In this document: positions 36,950 to 46,414 of the stretch, piece by piece
How the letters are laid out: each line of letters begins with the position of its first letter
Position numbering within the stretch: position 1 is the first letter of the stretch
Source: Cyclobacteriaceae bacterium
Lineage (GTDB): Bacteria > Bacteroidota > Bacteroidia > Cytophagales > Cyclobacteriaceae
NCBI GenBank assembly: GCA_028278225.1
Contig: JANQEU010000046.1
Location: 62,001 to 126,000, forward strand
DNA length: 64,000 nt
Direction: 5' to 3'
The notes under the pieces: generated by a model
Seen by the model: the letters and a program-made list of their open reading frames with translations, nothing else
Told to the model about the DNA's origin: nothing
Database searches by the model: none
Program-made: the position numbers and the translations under genes

Positions 36950-38374
36950 TTAGTAGCCCAGCCTAATTTTGGCCAACGCCGGATCAAAGCTATCCCTCCT
37001 AAAGGTGTGAGCCTCAGTATTGAATACATGCTCATTAAAGTCAAAAACTTCCTTACCGGCAAAGGCTATATAAAAATACTTAAGTGTTTCGGCATAAAAG
37101 TAGGTAGCCAGATAGTCCCGATCTTCCATAGTCCGGACATCTTTGACCGCATTGTACGCGACTTCATTTTTACAGCATTTATTGATGTCCGCCCAATATT
37201 TCCTGATCATATCCAGGTACTCTTCTTTACCGGTAATTTGATGTAAATAATACGCTGACTCAATGATTTCAGGATTTAACTCCGAGTTACCATACTCAAC
37301 CGTATCTTCTCCATAGTGATACCTTGTGGGTAAAAGGCCATATTTATCCCAAAGCCAATCCCAGGATTTCTGGTTAAGTTCCGCTGCTTCCAAATCACCC
37401 GAAATCGCCTGAATTGCGGGGAAAAATGCGTCATATAATGAAACAGATCGCTTTAACACTTCTCCGGTATTCATATCAACAATTGTGTAATACCTTCTGC
37501 CTTCAAAATCATCCGTCAGATACATGTTGATTTTCTCAATGCTGTAATCCCAAATGGCTTTGATCTCAGGATCAGGAAATATCATCCAGCTTTTATACAT
37601 GTATTCATAGTAAGCATCTACTCCGGCCTGCAAGTGGTGCCACCTCATTCCTACCCATTCCCCGGATTCCACATTTATATTTTCACCCGGGAGGCCTATT
37701 TCCGACTTTCTATCGAACACGGCCTTTGTTGCCCGCTTGGCTGCCTGGTAGTATTTTGGATCTTCGGTATAATAACTCAGAATTCCGAATTCCATGAGGT
37801 ATGTAGCCGCTTGCGCTACATTGACCACATTACCTTTTCCGTCACCCTTGTTGCCAGCTGTTTGGCCTGTCCGCAGGTTCACAGAGTGATATGGTATACC
37901 GGTTGGGGAATCAAAAGCCGGTAAGATCCTGTCAGCAAAATCTCTCACTTTTTCCAAAATGGCTGGATTTCGTGAATATTCATAGATCGCTAACAGTCCT
38001 CCCAGGATCCGGATATTGACCTCAAAGACCTGTACATAAACGTCTTTGTCCCAATCCATGGAAAGGGCATACTCTTCAATCTTTTTTGCCTCCTCTTCAA
38101 GTCCCATTACCATAAGGGTACTGTATGCATCATAGGGTGATATACCCAGAGATTCATCATACCAGTTAAATCCTTTTTTAGATAAGGGTAACAAAACATC
38201 ATAGCTCCAGGCATATTCTTTATACCCTTCCCAAGAACGGATCATTTCATTTCTGACTTCATCCGCCGGTGAACTTTGAATTGAAGAACTGTCTTTTTGA
38301 CTATCGCCGGTTGTTGAACAGGATACAACAACAACTGCAAGTAAAACTGATCCTAAAAATTTAATTGTAGACAT
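36950..38374 (-). CDS. GH47-type alpha-1,2-mannosidase, lipoprotein
   Basis: 474 residues. The leader MSTIKFLGSVLLAVVVVSC ends in a lipobox Cys. GH47 (class I processing alpha-1,2-mannosidase) signatures are in order: RSWEGYKEYAWSYDVLLPLS, VFEVNIRILGGLLAIYEYS, PYHSVNLRTGQ, LMEFGILSYYTEDPKYYQAA, the HLQAGVDAYYEY block, PEIIESAYYLHQITGKEEY, YFYAETLKYFYIAFAG and, near the C-terminus, VFNTEAHTF. Thr453 of TEAH is the residue that binds the catalytic calcium in GH47. Length agrees with the catalytic domain alone. GH47 is best known from ER and Golgi glycan trimming; bacterial members exist but are fewer. It is next to an AraC regulator and upstream of a porter. Confidence 0.88.
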   Translation of the reverse strand: MSTIKFLGSVLLAVVVVSCSTTGDSQKDSSSIQSSPADEVRNEMIRSWEGYKEYAWSYDVLLPLSKKGFNWYDESLGISPYDAYSTLMVMGLEEEAKKIEEYALSMDWDKDVYVQVFEVNIRILGGLLAIYEYSRNPAILEKVRDFADRILPAFDSPTGIPYHSVNLRTGQTAGNKGDGKGNVVNVAQAATYLMEFGILSYYTEDPKYYQAAKRATKAVFDRKSEIGLPGENINVESGEWVGMRWHHLQAGVDAYYEYMYKSWMIFPDPEIKAIWDYSIEKINMYLTDDFEGRRYYTIVDMNTGEVLKRSVSLYDAFFPAIQAISGDLEAAELNQKSWDWLWDKYGLLPTRYHYGEDTVEYGNSELNPEIIESAYYLHQITGKEEYLDMIRKYWADINKCCKNEVAYNAVKDVRTMEDRDYLATYFYAETLKYFYIAFAGKEVFDFNEHVFNTEAHTFRRDSFDPALAKIRLGY

Positions 38375-38477
38375 TGGAAGTTGAGTTGATAAACATGCTC
38401 AAATTTACTAATCAGTTTGCATGGAAAGGCGACGTATTTGTATGTCAAAACGTAATAAAATTACGGTTATCCGATTT

Positions 38478-39329
38478 TCAACATATCGTCTGATGCATTT
38501 TCCGGTATTGCGCAGGGGTCTGTTGGTACTTTTTCTTGAAAACGCTATAGAAATGTCCCAGGTTATCAAATCCACAATCATTGCAAATGGTCTTGATCGG
38601 GGCATTGGTAATGGTAAGTTGTTTTGATGCCAGGTCCATTCTTAATTCCGTAACCAGTTCGGTAAGTGTTTTACCAAGACCTTTTCTTACTACCCTGTTG
38701 ACGTGATCAATATTGCGCTCGCAGACAGTCGCAAAGCCGGAAGCCCCCTCTTTGAAATGATCGGGTGAATTAAACGAATGTATTGCTTTCACAAGCCATT
38801 CCGGTACATCCTCTTTGTCTTTGAAATGTATTTTTACTCTGGATTGGATCTGCCTGAAAATGAATAACAGCAGGCTGTCCAGTTGTAAATCAGTGCGCTC
38901 AAATTTCAGGCTTTCTTCTGCACGTTGTGAGATCCTTTGGATCAAAGGTTTATCGAAAGAGATTTGATAAGGTAGATCTGCCCGGGTCCAGAAATACGAT
39001 TCAGAATCGGCAAAATACCTGTTTTTAAAATACCTCAATGTCTCCAACCTGAATGCTAAATTCATCAGTGTCAGGCCCTCTTTCGAGGATGTAAACGTAT
39101 GATCATCATCAGGGCGGATCATCACAAGATCACCTTGTTTTAATTTGATCCTCTGTCCATTGATAAGATGAAAGCCCTTCCCATTTTCAATCCAGAAGAT
39201 CTCGGCGTAATCATGCCGATGCAAGGATAAGTCCTGACGGGAATGGATCTTAACTCTTGCCAGGTGGAATTTTTCATGCGGTTCAATGAAGTTTTCCAGT
39301 CGGAATAATTGTGTTTCCATACTTCCCAT
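38478..39329 (-). CDS. AraC-family transcriptional regulator
   Basis: 283 residues. N-terminal cupin sensor: LHRHDYAEIFWIENGKGFHL and GDLVMIRPDDDHTF. The two helix-turn-helix motifs are in the last 100 residues (FATVCERNIDHVNRVVRKGL and IKTICNDCGFDNLGHFYSVF), ending in TPAQYRKM. It lies between GH92 (33 bp upstream) and GH47 (103 bp downstream) on the same strand, so it is probably embedded in the operon it controls. The inducing ligand would be a sugar, not identifiable here. Confidence 0.92.
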   Translation of the reverse strand: MGSMETQLFRLENFIEPHEKFHLARVKIHSRQDLSLHRHDYAEIFWIENGKGFHLINGQRIKLKQGDLVMIRPDDDHTFTSSKEGLTLMNLAFRLETLRYFKNRYFADSESYFWTRADLPYQISFDKPLIQRISQRAEESLKFERTDLQLDSLLLFIFRQIQSRVKIHFKDKEDVPEWLVKAIHSFNSPDHFKEGASGFATVCERNIDHVNRVVRKGLGKTLTELVTELRMDLASKQLTITNAPIKTICNDCGFDNLGHFYSVFKKKYQQTPAQYRKMHQTIC

Positions 39330-39362
39330 ACATTTAAGTGATTCGGAAGGCAGATGATGATC

Positions 39363-42300
39363 TTAGTTGATCAGTATCTCATCAATGAACATCCAGCTTT
39401 TCTGTCCGGCAGCACCATGCCATTCCGGTAAGATTCCTGTATTAATCAGTTTTATTTTTATGTAGCGGACCTGTTTAGGTGAAACATTGAGTATTGGTCT
39501 TAAAATGGTGTTGGATGTAGGTCCGTCCATGGCAGGCAATTCCATTTGCCCGAGAGCCCTGAATTCACTGTTGGTTTTTGACCCTTCAGCAATCACCTGT
39601 TTCGGTGGAAAGATCCAGCCCTGATCACTGATCATATAACCAATACTCACACTACTCACATTTCTGGATTTCCCCAGGTCAATCACTACCTCCATATCAT
39701 TGCCATTCCACCCGGACCATCCATCACTGAAGGTATATGTACCAAATTTCCCATCAATCAAACCTGTACCATCTGCAGCTCCATACCTTTCATCCGGACT
39801 TATTACGGATGCTATTTTCACCCTGGTATCAGGTGATCCGGCAGTGTATGTTTTGTAATATTTTTTACTGAAGATTACGCTCTCCGGTAATTCTGAAAAA
39901 GCCCTTGCCTGTAAAGTACTGGTTCTGTTGATTGAAACTGGCTCTGTATGTAACCTGGAATTTTCATTGGGTTCACTGTCATCTAATGTATAATAGATCC
40001 TTGCCCCCATTGTATTTGATTTTAATGAAACATCCACACTACCATAGAAAATCCCTGAAAGATCATCAGTTTCAAAAGGTGGTTGGGTCCCAAAACTAAA
40101 GGGTGATACGTCCTTTACCTTATCATCATTGTTAATATCAGGTAAGTTGCTTTGCTGGCTGGCCCACTTCTTATTTGGCTGATCATCCATCACAAAGTCC
40201 AATCTGCCCCCATTCATGATCTCCTCATGTAAGATGTATGCACGATCCAGTGACTGACCATTTAAGCTGACAGATTTTATATACTTGTTTGTTTTTGAAA
40301 GATTCTTAACACTGATGCCAAATCTCTTCCCACTCTCAAGGTTGATTGTTGCATTTTCCACATAGGGTGATCCAATGATATATTGCCCATCACCAGGACA
40401 GGCCGGATAGAATCCCATAGCGCTAAACATATACCAGGCTGACATTTGACCACAATCTTCATTATTGATCATGCCAGATGGCGTGTCATTGTAGAAATCC
40501 AACATTACTTTCCTGACAATTTCCTGTGTTCGCCACGGCTTTCCGGCATAAACATACAAATATGGAAACTGCTGGGATGGCTCATCACCATGGCCGTACT
40601 TTCCAATGAATCCGGATATGTCCACGTGCATAGCCCCTTCTATCTGAGAGGTATCATTTACAATCTTATCCAACCACTCCGTAAATTTCTCCGGACCACC
40701 CTGCAACTCAATCAGGCTATGTACTCCGTGAGGTACGAAAGTCGAATATCCCCAGACATTTCCTGAAATGTAATTACGTATTAGTCCTTCCCAACTATTC
40801 CAATCTATCTCGAGCCATTCACCGTTTATCTTTTTAGGCCAGAAATATTTTTCTTCTTTGTTGAACACATTCACAAAAGTCTTAGCACGCTGCATGTACT
40901 CCTCGTAAACTTCCATTTCACCCAATTTCTTGGCTGCCATGGCAATGCACCAATCGTAATATGCATCTTCCAGGGTGCTGGAAACGGAAGTTGCAATTTC
41001 AGCAGGCACATACCCTATGGATGTGTAATATTCCAAACCGTTGCCACCATAATTGGGACTGCTTTTCTCCTGGTTGACAGAGGCTTCTATCATTGCCTGA
41101 AGCGCTCCTTCTGCATCTATAATGCCTTCAACATCCTTGATAATTGCATCGGCTATTACCGGAGTGGTACTGTAACCGGGCATGCACATATTGTCAAACC
41201 CTGCCAGTTCCCATAAAGGTTGTTGAATGTCTGAGACGGTCTTCCTTGACACAAGTGAATTGACAAACATTGCGTTCGTCTCCTGATCAATGATATTCAG
41301 TAAAGGATGCAGGGCTCTGAATGTATCCCAGGTGGAATATGTACTGTATTGTGGGTAATCAGTTTGATATACTTCCCCGTTAAGGAAGTATTTTCCATCA
41401 ACATCGGATATCAGGTTAGGTGCTATGAAGCTGTGATATGTTCCTGTGTAAAAGATCCTCCGGATCTCTTCAGGACCAGAGACCTCAATTTTGTTGATCT
41501 TTTCCAACCACATTTTTTGAGCATCAGCAAGTGCCTGATCAAAGTTTTTATTTGACGCTTCGGCCTCAAAATTCTTTCTTGCACCCTCCAAATTGACAAA
41601 GGACAAAGCGACTTTAACCTCAATTCGTTCATTCGCTTCTGTTTCAAACGAAGCAAATGCACGTGCATCCCTACCCTCAATTTCCCTCTTATCCTCTTCA
41701 ATAATACCACCTAACCCTACACCTGCTTTGTCAAATGGTCTTGAAAACTCCGCAACAAAATATGTATTCCTGTCCCCTGACTCACCAATCGAATGCTTAA
41801 TACCTTCTATTCTGTTACTACCCACTATCGCCAGGCGGGTTCCAACTACGGATTCTCTTATCGCATGTTGCGGATCAATAATGATATTAGAATTACCAGC
41901 CGGGAAAGTGTACCTGTGAAAACCGACTCGAGGGGATGCTGAAAGTTCAACATTAACATCATAATCCATTAAATACACCTGGTAATAGCCCGGTGAAGCA
42001 GATTCATTGTCATGGTTAAACCTTGACCTGTAGCCTTCATCAGGATCAGATTCTGTCCCTGGTTTTAGTTTGGGTTCTCCTGTAGTACCGGTTACAAGTA
42101 TATCACCCAGACCGGCAAGCCCCGTTCCGCTGACATGAGTATGAGCAAACCCCTTAATGATGGAATCCGAGTAATGGTAACCGGAGCACCAATCCCAGTT
42201 TTTGAAATCGTTGCTGGGGCTAAGCTGAATCATACCATTTGGGGTGGTAGCTCCGGGGAAAGTATGACCATGTGCATCCGTCCCAATAAAAGGATCCACG

Positions 42301-42386
42301 TATCCCAGAACATTCTTTTTGTTGTTACAGGAGTATAGGGAAAGTAGTAATACCGCTACAATCCCAATTGCTAAGGCAGATTTCAT
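39363..42386 (-). CDS. GH92 alpha-mannosidase with chitobiase-like and F5/8C domains, lipoprotein
   Basis: 1007 residues. Leader MKSALAIGIVAVLLLSLYSC has a lipobox Cys. GH92 opens with GYVDPFIGTDAHGHTFPGA and contains CSGYHYSD, HTHVSGTGLAGLGD and NNEDCGQMSAWYMF, where Glu643 is the family's general acid. GH92 enzymes are calcium-dependent exo-alpha-mannosidases. Beyond the usual 750 residues comes a region with IYYTLDDSEPNENS (chitobiase C-terminal/FN3-like), then a coagulation factor 5/8 type C domain (SDGWSGWNGNDMEVVIDLG, WIFPPKQVIAEGS). The extra domains probably bind glycan. It heads the minus-strand unit with AraC, GH47 and porter genes. Confidence 0.93.
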   Translation of the reverse strand: MKSALAIGIVAVLLLSLYSCNNKKNVLGYVDPFIGTDAHGHTFPGATTPNGMIQLSPSNDFKNWDWCSGYHYSDSIIKGFAHTHVSGTGLAGLGDILVTGTTGEPKLKPGTESDPDEGYRSRFNHDNESASPGYYQVYLMDYDVNVELSASPRVGFHRYTFPAGNSNIIIDPQHAIRESVVGTRLAIVGSNRIEGIKHSIGESGDRNTYFVAEFSRPFDKAGVGLGGIIEEDKREIEGRDARAFASFETEANERIEVKVALSFVNLEGARKNFEAEASNKNFDQALADAQKMWLEKINKIEVSGPEEIRRIFYTGTYHSFIAPNLISDVDGKYFLNGEVYQTDYPQYSTYSTWDTFRALHPLLNIIDQETNAMFVNSLVSRKTVSDIQQPLWELAGFDNMCMPGYSTTPVIADAIIKDVEGIIDAEGALQAMIEASVNQEKSSPNYGGNGLEYYTSIGYVPAEIATSVSSTLEDAYYDWCIAMAAKKLGEMEVYEEYMQRAKTFVNVFNKEEKYFWPKKINGEWLEIDWNSWEGLIRNYISGNVWGYSTFVPHGVHSLIELQGGPEKFTEWLDKIVNDTSQIEGAMHVDISGFIGKYGHGDEPSQQFPYLYVYAGKPWRTQEIVRKVMLDFYNDTPSGMINNEDCGQMSAWYMFSAMGFYPACPGDGQYIIGSPYVENATINLESGKRFGISVKNLSKTNKYIKSVSLNGQSLDRAYILHEEIMNGGRLDFVMDDQPNKKWASQQSNLPDINNDDKVKDVSPFSFGTQPPFETDDLSGIFYGSVDVSLKSNTMGARIYYTLDDSEPNENSRLHTEPVSINRTSTLQARAFSELPESVIFSKKYYKTYTAGSPDTRVKIASVISPDERYGAADGTGLIDGKFGTYTFSDGWSGWNGNDMEVVIDLGKSRNVSSVSIGYMISDQGWIFPPKQVIAEGSKTNSEFRALGQMELPAMDGPTSNTILRPILNVSPKQVRYIKIKLINTGILPEWHGAAGQKSWMFIDEILIN

Positions 42387-42432
42387 TGTAATTAATGCTA
42401 TTGTTTGATAACAAAATTAGTAATCACAATAG

Positions 42433-42490
42433 ATGTAAAAACGATTATTTTATTCGATAAAAGTTATATTATTTATGTTTTTACGATATT
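42433..42490. promoter_or_regulatory. Candidate operator repeats upstream of GH92
   Basis: ATGTAAAAACGATTAT (42433) and ATGTTTTTACGATATT (42475) are related 16-mers 42 bp apart, that is two times 21 bp, in the 109-bp AT-rich gap before the GH92 start. They could be AraC half-sites for the neighbouring regulator. The case is weak because the gap is strongly AT-rich. Confidence 0.3.
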
Positions 42491-42495
42491 CACCT

Positions 42496-43890
42496 TTATG
42501 GCCTGACTGCTTGTGGCTGTATATCAATGAGTTCCTTAATCCTCACCACACGATTTTCTTCAATGCTTTTCCTGGCAGCAATGCCGATCAGGATGGACAT
42601 GGCCCCATCTCTTGATCCGGCAGCATGTTTTAGGGGATCAGATGCATTGGGATCAACGAATATCTTGTTTTGCAATCGCTTATCTCCACCACCGTGACCT
42701 CCCCTTTCGCGTACTACCCTGATCTGTTCATAATCATCGAAATTGTCCATTACGAATATCTCTTCGAAATCCTGGGATTCATCATCCTGGTTCATTTCCT
42801 GAGAATGCAGATCACTTTGCCTGTTCTTCTCTTCCTTACGCCGGGGAATGCCATCCCAGGCATCAATTCGCCCTTCAAATCCGTTAAAAGCAATGCGCAT
42901 TCCTTCATAAGGTGAATAGGTCGTCAAAGAATAATTGACCATAACATCGCTTGCATATTTGATCTGGGCTGACATCTTATCATAGATATCTATGTCCTCC
43001 CTCCAAACACAGCTATCACGGACATATCCATCGTACGCTTCATTTTCGGCATAAAGCTTCATCGAAAACCCATCCCTGGTCATATCCCAATAAAACTTGC
43101 ATGAATCTTTGTGCTCACAACTCCTGCAATTTTTCCCTCTAAAACTGTTGTTCCTCCCATAGTGCTCCAGTTCTCCATATGCCTTGACCTCCGCAGGGTC
43201 GGAATCCAGCCACCAGTTCAACAGGTCAAAGTGATGTGTGGCCTTATGAACCCATAGCGAACCGCCTTTACTTTTATAGGCATGCCATCTTCTAAAATAG
43301 GAAGCACCATGATAGACATTCAGATACCAATGGAAATCGACAGACGTGATCCTTCCCACTCTGTCGGCCGCCAGTAATTCTTTGAGTTTTGTATAGTGGG
43401 GATTATACCTGTAGTTAAACCCCACAATGATATCCTTATCACTTTTTCGTTCTGCATCAAGTATGGCCTGGCATTTAGTTTCATCGGTTGTCATTGGCTT
43501 TTCAGTAAATACTGAAATATTCTGATCAAGCGCTTTGATGATAAACTCATCATGCGTGGAATCCACAGTGGTAACCAGGAGCAAGTCCGGCTTTGATGCT
43601 GACATCATTTCATCGAAATCCAGGTAAGTTTTGCAATCTGTACCGATGTATTCTTTTCCAAAAGCAAGACGGCCTTCATTGATATCACAAAGTCCGACAA
43701 ATTCAACAATGTCAGGATATTCAGTTAACAATCTTTTACCCCAATAGGTAATACCCCTGATTCCCGTCCCTACCAGTGCTACCCTAAGTTTACCCTTTTG
43801 CTGAATAATGCTGCCTAGTGATGGATGCGCCAATATTCCTCCGGCAGCGAGAGCAGTAGCTTTAAGAAAATTACGTCTTGTTTTCTTCAT
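42496..43890 (-). CDS. Gfo/Idh/MocA oxidoreductase with Tat signal and Cys cluster
   Basis: About 464 residues from the ATG at 43890, which places the Tat motif (KKTRRNFLKATALAAGG) at the very start; an ATG at 43914 would add eight residues. The Rossmann core LRVALVGTGIRGITYWG is followed by the family EKP (FTEKPMTTDE). A Cys-x2-Cys-x5-Cys group (CRSCEHKDSC) lies mid-protein. The NAD-dependent family oxidises or otherwise modifies sugars; exported members in Bacteroidota are associated with 3-keto-sugar chemistry. It is 47 bp after uxaC on the same strand. Confidence 0.85.
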   Translation of the reverse strand: MKKTRRNFLKATALAAGGILAHPSLGSIIQQKGKLRVALVGTGIRGITYWGKRLLTEYPDIVEFVGLCDINEGRLAFGKEYIGTDCKTYLDFDEMMSASKPDLLLVTTVDSTHDEFIIKALDQNISVFTEKPMTTDETKCQAILDAERKSDKDIIVGFNYRYNPHYTKLKELLAADRVGRITSVDFHWYLNVYHGASYFRRWHAYKSKGGSLWVHKATHHFDLLNWWLDSDPAEVKAYGELEHYGRNNSFRGKNCRSCEHKDSCKFYWDMTRDGFSMKLYAENEAYDGYVRDSCVWREDIDIYDKMSAQIKYASDVMVNYSLTTYSPYEGMRIAFNGFEGRIDAWDGIPRRKEEKNRQSDLHSQEMNQDDESQDFEEIFVMDNFDDYEQIRVVRERGGHGGGDKRLQNKIFVDPNASDPLKHAAGSRDGAMSILIGIAARKSIEENRVVRIKELIDIQPQAVRP

Positions 43891-43937
43891 GAGGATCAAA
43901 TAAACGTGAATCAAAAATTTAGTAATTACTCCGGACT

Positions 43938-45341
43938 CTATTCAAATCCAAAATACTTCTTTGCATTATGGAAGCATATGTTTTGAATGATTTTTCCTAT
44001 CCAATCCAAATCATTGGGTAACTCACCACTTTCTACGTCCCGTCCAAACATATTGCATAGTATTCTTCTGAAATATTCATGCCTGGGGTATGAAAGAAAA
44101 CTCCTGGAATCCGTAACCATCCCAACAAATTGACTGATGAGTCCCAGGTTCGAAAGTGCATTGATCTGCTTTTCCATACCCTCCTTTTGATCGAGGAACC
44201 ACCAGCCCGAACCAAACTGCATTTTGCCGGCTATCTTACCATCCTGGTAATTTCCTATCATGGTGGCCAATACCTCGTTATCTGCGGGGTTGAGATTATA
44301 CAGAATTGTCTTTGCCAGGGCATCCTCTTTGTCAAGACGATCGAAATACCCCGAAAGATTTTCAGCATGTCTGAAATCTCCGATCGAATCCACCCCGGAA
44401 TCCGTCCCCAAAGTATTGAGAAGCCTGGTGTTATTATTTCTCAGGGCCCCCAGGTGAAACTGTTGGGTCCAGCCCTTCGCATGATACATTTTTCCAAGCT
44501 CGTAAAGAACCATCGATTTGTATTGTTCGGCAGCTTCCGGATCAATACCCTTTCCATCCAAAGCCTTTGAAAAGGATGCTTTTACCTCGCGATCCTCAAA
44601 ATCAACGGAATACAAATAGTTTAATCCATGATCGGACAGGCGGCACCCTATTGAATGAAAGTAATCAATCCTGTTTTTCAGGGCTTTGATCAGGTCATCC
44701 ACAGATCGTATGTCGATGTCACTACAGTCTCCCAGTTTTTCCATGTAATCCCTGAAAAAGGCTGTTTCATCAATCCTCAGTGCGTTATCCGGCCGGAAAG
44801 TGGGACGTACGTCAACCTCATATTTTTCGGATCGTAATTTTTTATGAAATTCGAGAGCGTCCGTCGGATCATCGATCGTGCAGATCACTCTGACGTTCAT
44901 TTTGACGGGTATTTGCCTTGCGGAAAATTCCGGAGAGTGCAATTGTTCATTGCATCGCTCATAAATCGAACCGGCTGAGTCCTCATTCAGATACTCGTCA
45001 ATTCCAAAATACCTTTTGAGTTCAAGGTGTGTCCAATGAAACAAGGGGTTGCGAATGGTATTGGGTACGGTCTCAGCCCATTTGTTGAACTTTTTCTCGT
45101 CACTCTCCGATCCTGTGATGTATTTCTCATCAATTCCATTGGCACGCATCGCCCGCCATTTATAGTGATCACCTTTCAGCCAGATATGAGTTAGATTCTC
45201 AAACCTTATATCCTCCGCCAACTCATCCGGAGGCAGATGGCAGTGGTAGTCGATGATAGGCTGATCTTTGGCATATTGATGATAGAGTTCCCTTGCCGGT
45301 CCATTGTGAAGTAGAAAATCCTCGGAGATAATTGTTGCCAT
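43938..45341 (-). CDS. uxaC: Uronate isomerase
   Basis: 467 residues, normal for UxaC. IIDYHCHLPPDELAEDI carries the His33-x-His35 metal pair. LTHIWLKGDHYKWRAMRANG, FHWTHLELKRYFGI, TIDDPTDAL, GLNYLYSVDF, QFHLGALRNNN, GTDSGVDSIGD and MVTDSRSFLSYPRHEYFRR follow as in E. coli UxaC. It interconverts glucuronate and fructuronate, or galacturonate and tagaturonate, in the cytoplasm. The fructuronate reductase step (UxuB) is not present as a recognisable gene; an SDR here could take it. The gene is divergent from the glycyl radical activase across a 260-bp spacer. Confidence 0.96.
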   Translation of the reverse strand: MATIISEDFLLHNGPARELYHQYAKDQPIIDYHCHLPPDELAEDIRFENLTHIWLKGDHYKWRAMRANGIDEKYITGSESDEKKFNKWAETVPNTIRNPLFHWTHLELKRYFGIDEYLNEDSAGSIYERCNEQLHSPEFSARQIPVKMNVRVICTIDDPTDALEFHKKLRSEKYEVDVRPTFRPDNALRIDETAFFRDYMEKLGDCSDIDIRSVDDLIKALKNRIDYFHSIGCRLSDHGLNYLYSVDFEDREVKASFSKALDGKGIDPEAAEQYKSMVLYELGKMYHAKGWTQQFHLGALRNNNTRLLNTLGTDSGVDSIGDFRHAENLSGYFDRLDKEDALAKTILYNLNPADNEVLATMIGNYQDGKIAGKMQFGSGWWFLDQKEGMEKQINALSNLGLISQFVGMVTDSRSFLSYPRHEYFRRILCNMFGRDVESGELPNDLDWIGKIIQNICFHNAKKYFGFE

Positions 45342-45601
45342 TGCAGGTTCGTGATTACCGGACTACCGCTATCCAAAGTAAGGTCATTTTGACCTATTTC
45401 CGTGGCCTGACATAGATCATAATTTATTGCAATGTAATTCCCTAATTTCCAATGTCGAATAAGATGCAAAAAACATTCGTCTATATTAAAAAATACAAAA
45501 AGAGAGCCGTCGGCCTTTTTGAATGCTGGATTTGCTAGTGAGTAAGGCTTCCACCGCTGATCTTTCATCAAATATTCATTCATTTTCCGGAACTAATCAT
45601 T
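45342..45601. promoter_or_regulatory. Divergent spacer between uxaC and the glycyl radical genes
   Basis: 260 bp of moderately AT-rich sequence that must hold both promoters. I see no clear inverted repeat, operator or consensus -33/-7 pair. Short reading frames across it have no recognisable content. Confidence 0.4.
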
Positions 45602-46402
45602 ATGTCTTCTGTACTTGTATTCGACATCAAACGTTTTGCGGTTCACGACGGCCCGGGTATACGTACCACGGTTTTTTTTAAGGGATGCCCCTTGAACTGC
45701 TGGTGGTGTCACAATCCTGAAAGCCGAAAGAGTTTCACGGAAGAGGTGATTTACCAAAGGAGATTGGGTAAAAAAGAAGTCGAATGCAAGAAAGTTTATG
45801 GAAAGTTCATGAGTGTTGATGAGGTTATGACTGAAGTATTGAAAGATCAGGTGTTTCATGAGGAATCACTGGGAGGGGTCACATTCTCCGGAGGTGAGCC
45901 GTTATTTCAGCCAACAGCTTTGTTTGAGCTGCTGCAAAGATCAAAGGAAAAAGAGCTACACACTGCAGTCGATACTTGTGGTCACGCGGATTGGAAACAC
46001 CTTGAAAAAATACTGCCGTTTACTGACCTTTTCTTATATGATCTTAAACTCATTGATTCTGAAAACCATGAAAAATTCACAGGTGTATCTACAGACCTTA
46101 TAACAGAAAACCTGAAGAAACTTATCGACCACAAGGCAAACATCGAATTGCGCATTCCGGTGATACCGACGATAAACAATTCAAGAGAAGAAGTGGTCAG
46201 GTTTATTCAATTTTTAGAGAAAAAAGTTAAGTACATACCAAAGGTCCATCTTTTACCTTACCACAAGATTGCAAATGGCAAATACAAAAAGCTGGGTATC
46301 CAAAATATGATGTCCGGCATGGAAGAAAAGGATGGATTGGATATAAATGAATTTAAATATGAACTCGAAACTGCCGGTTTTAATGTCGGAATAGGAGGAT
46401 AA
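45602..46402 (+). CDS. Glycyl-radical enzyme activating enzyme (radical SAM)
   Basis: 266 residues. The activase signature is near the start: RFAVHDGPGIRTTVFFKGCP leading into Cys29-x3-Cys33-x2-Cys36 (CPLNCWWC), which binds the 4Fe-4S cluster and SAM. GGVTFSGGEPLFQP is the second SAM motif. There is no extra Cys-rich ferredoxin insert after the first cluster, unlike many activases of dehydratase-type glycyl radical enzymes, so it is PflA-like in build. It starts the unit with the partner enzyme, 12 bp upstream. Confidence 0.92.
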   Translation: MSSVLVFDIKRFAVHDGPGIRTTVFFKGCPLNCWWCHNPESRKSFTEEVIYQRRLGKKEVECKKVYGKFMSVDEVMTEVLKDQVFHEESLGGVTFSGGEPLFQPTALFELLQRSKEKELHTAVDTCGHADWKHLEKILPFTDLFLYDLKLIDSENHEKFTGVSTDLITENLKKLIDHKANIELRIPVIPTINNSREEVVRFIQFLEKKVKYIPKVHLLPYHKIANGKYKKLGIQNMMSGMEEKDGLDINEFKYELETAGFNVGIGG

Positions 46403-46414
46403 ATAGTACTGATC

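Noticed and set aside
44130-44570. 146-residue frame antisense to uxaC
   Set aside because: Overlaps a textbook UxaC coding region; no domain or start signal supports it.
45206-45583. 125-residue minus-strand frame overlapping the uxaC start
   Set aside because: Shares uxaC bases in another frame and extends into the promoter spacer; no family features.
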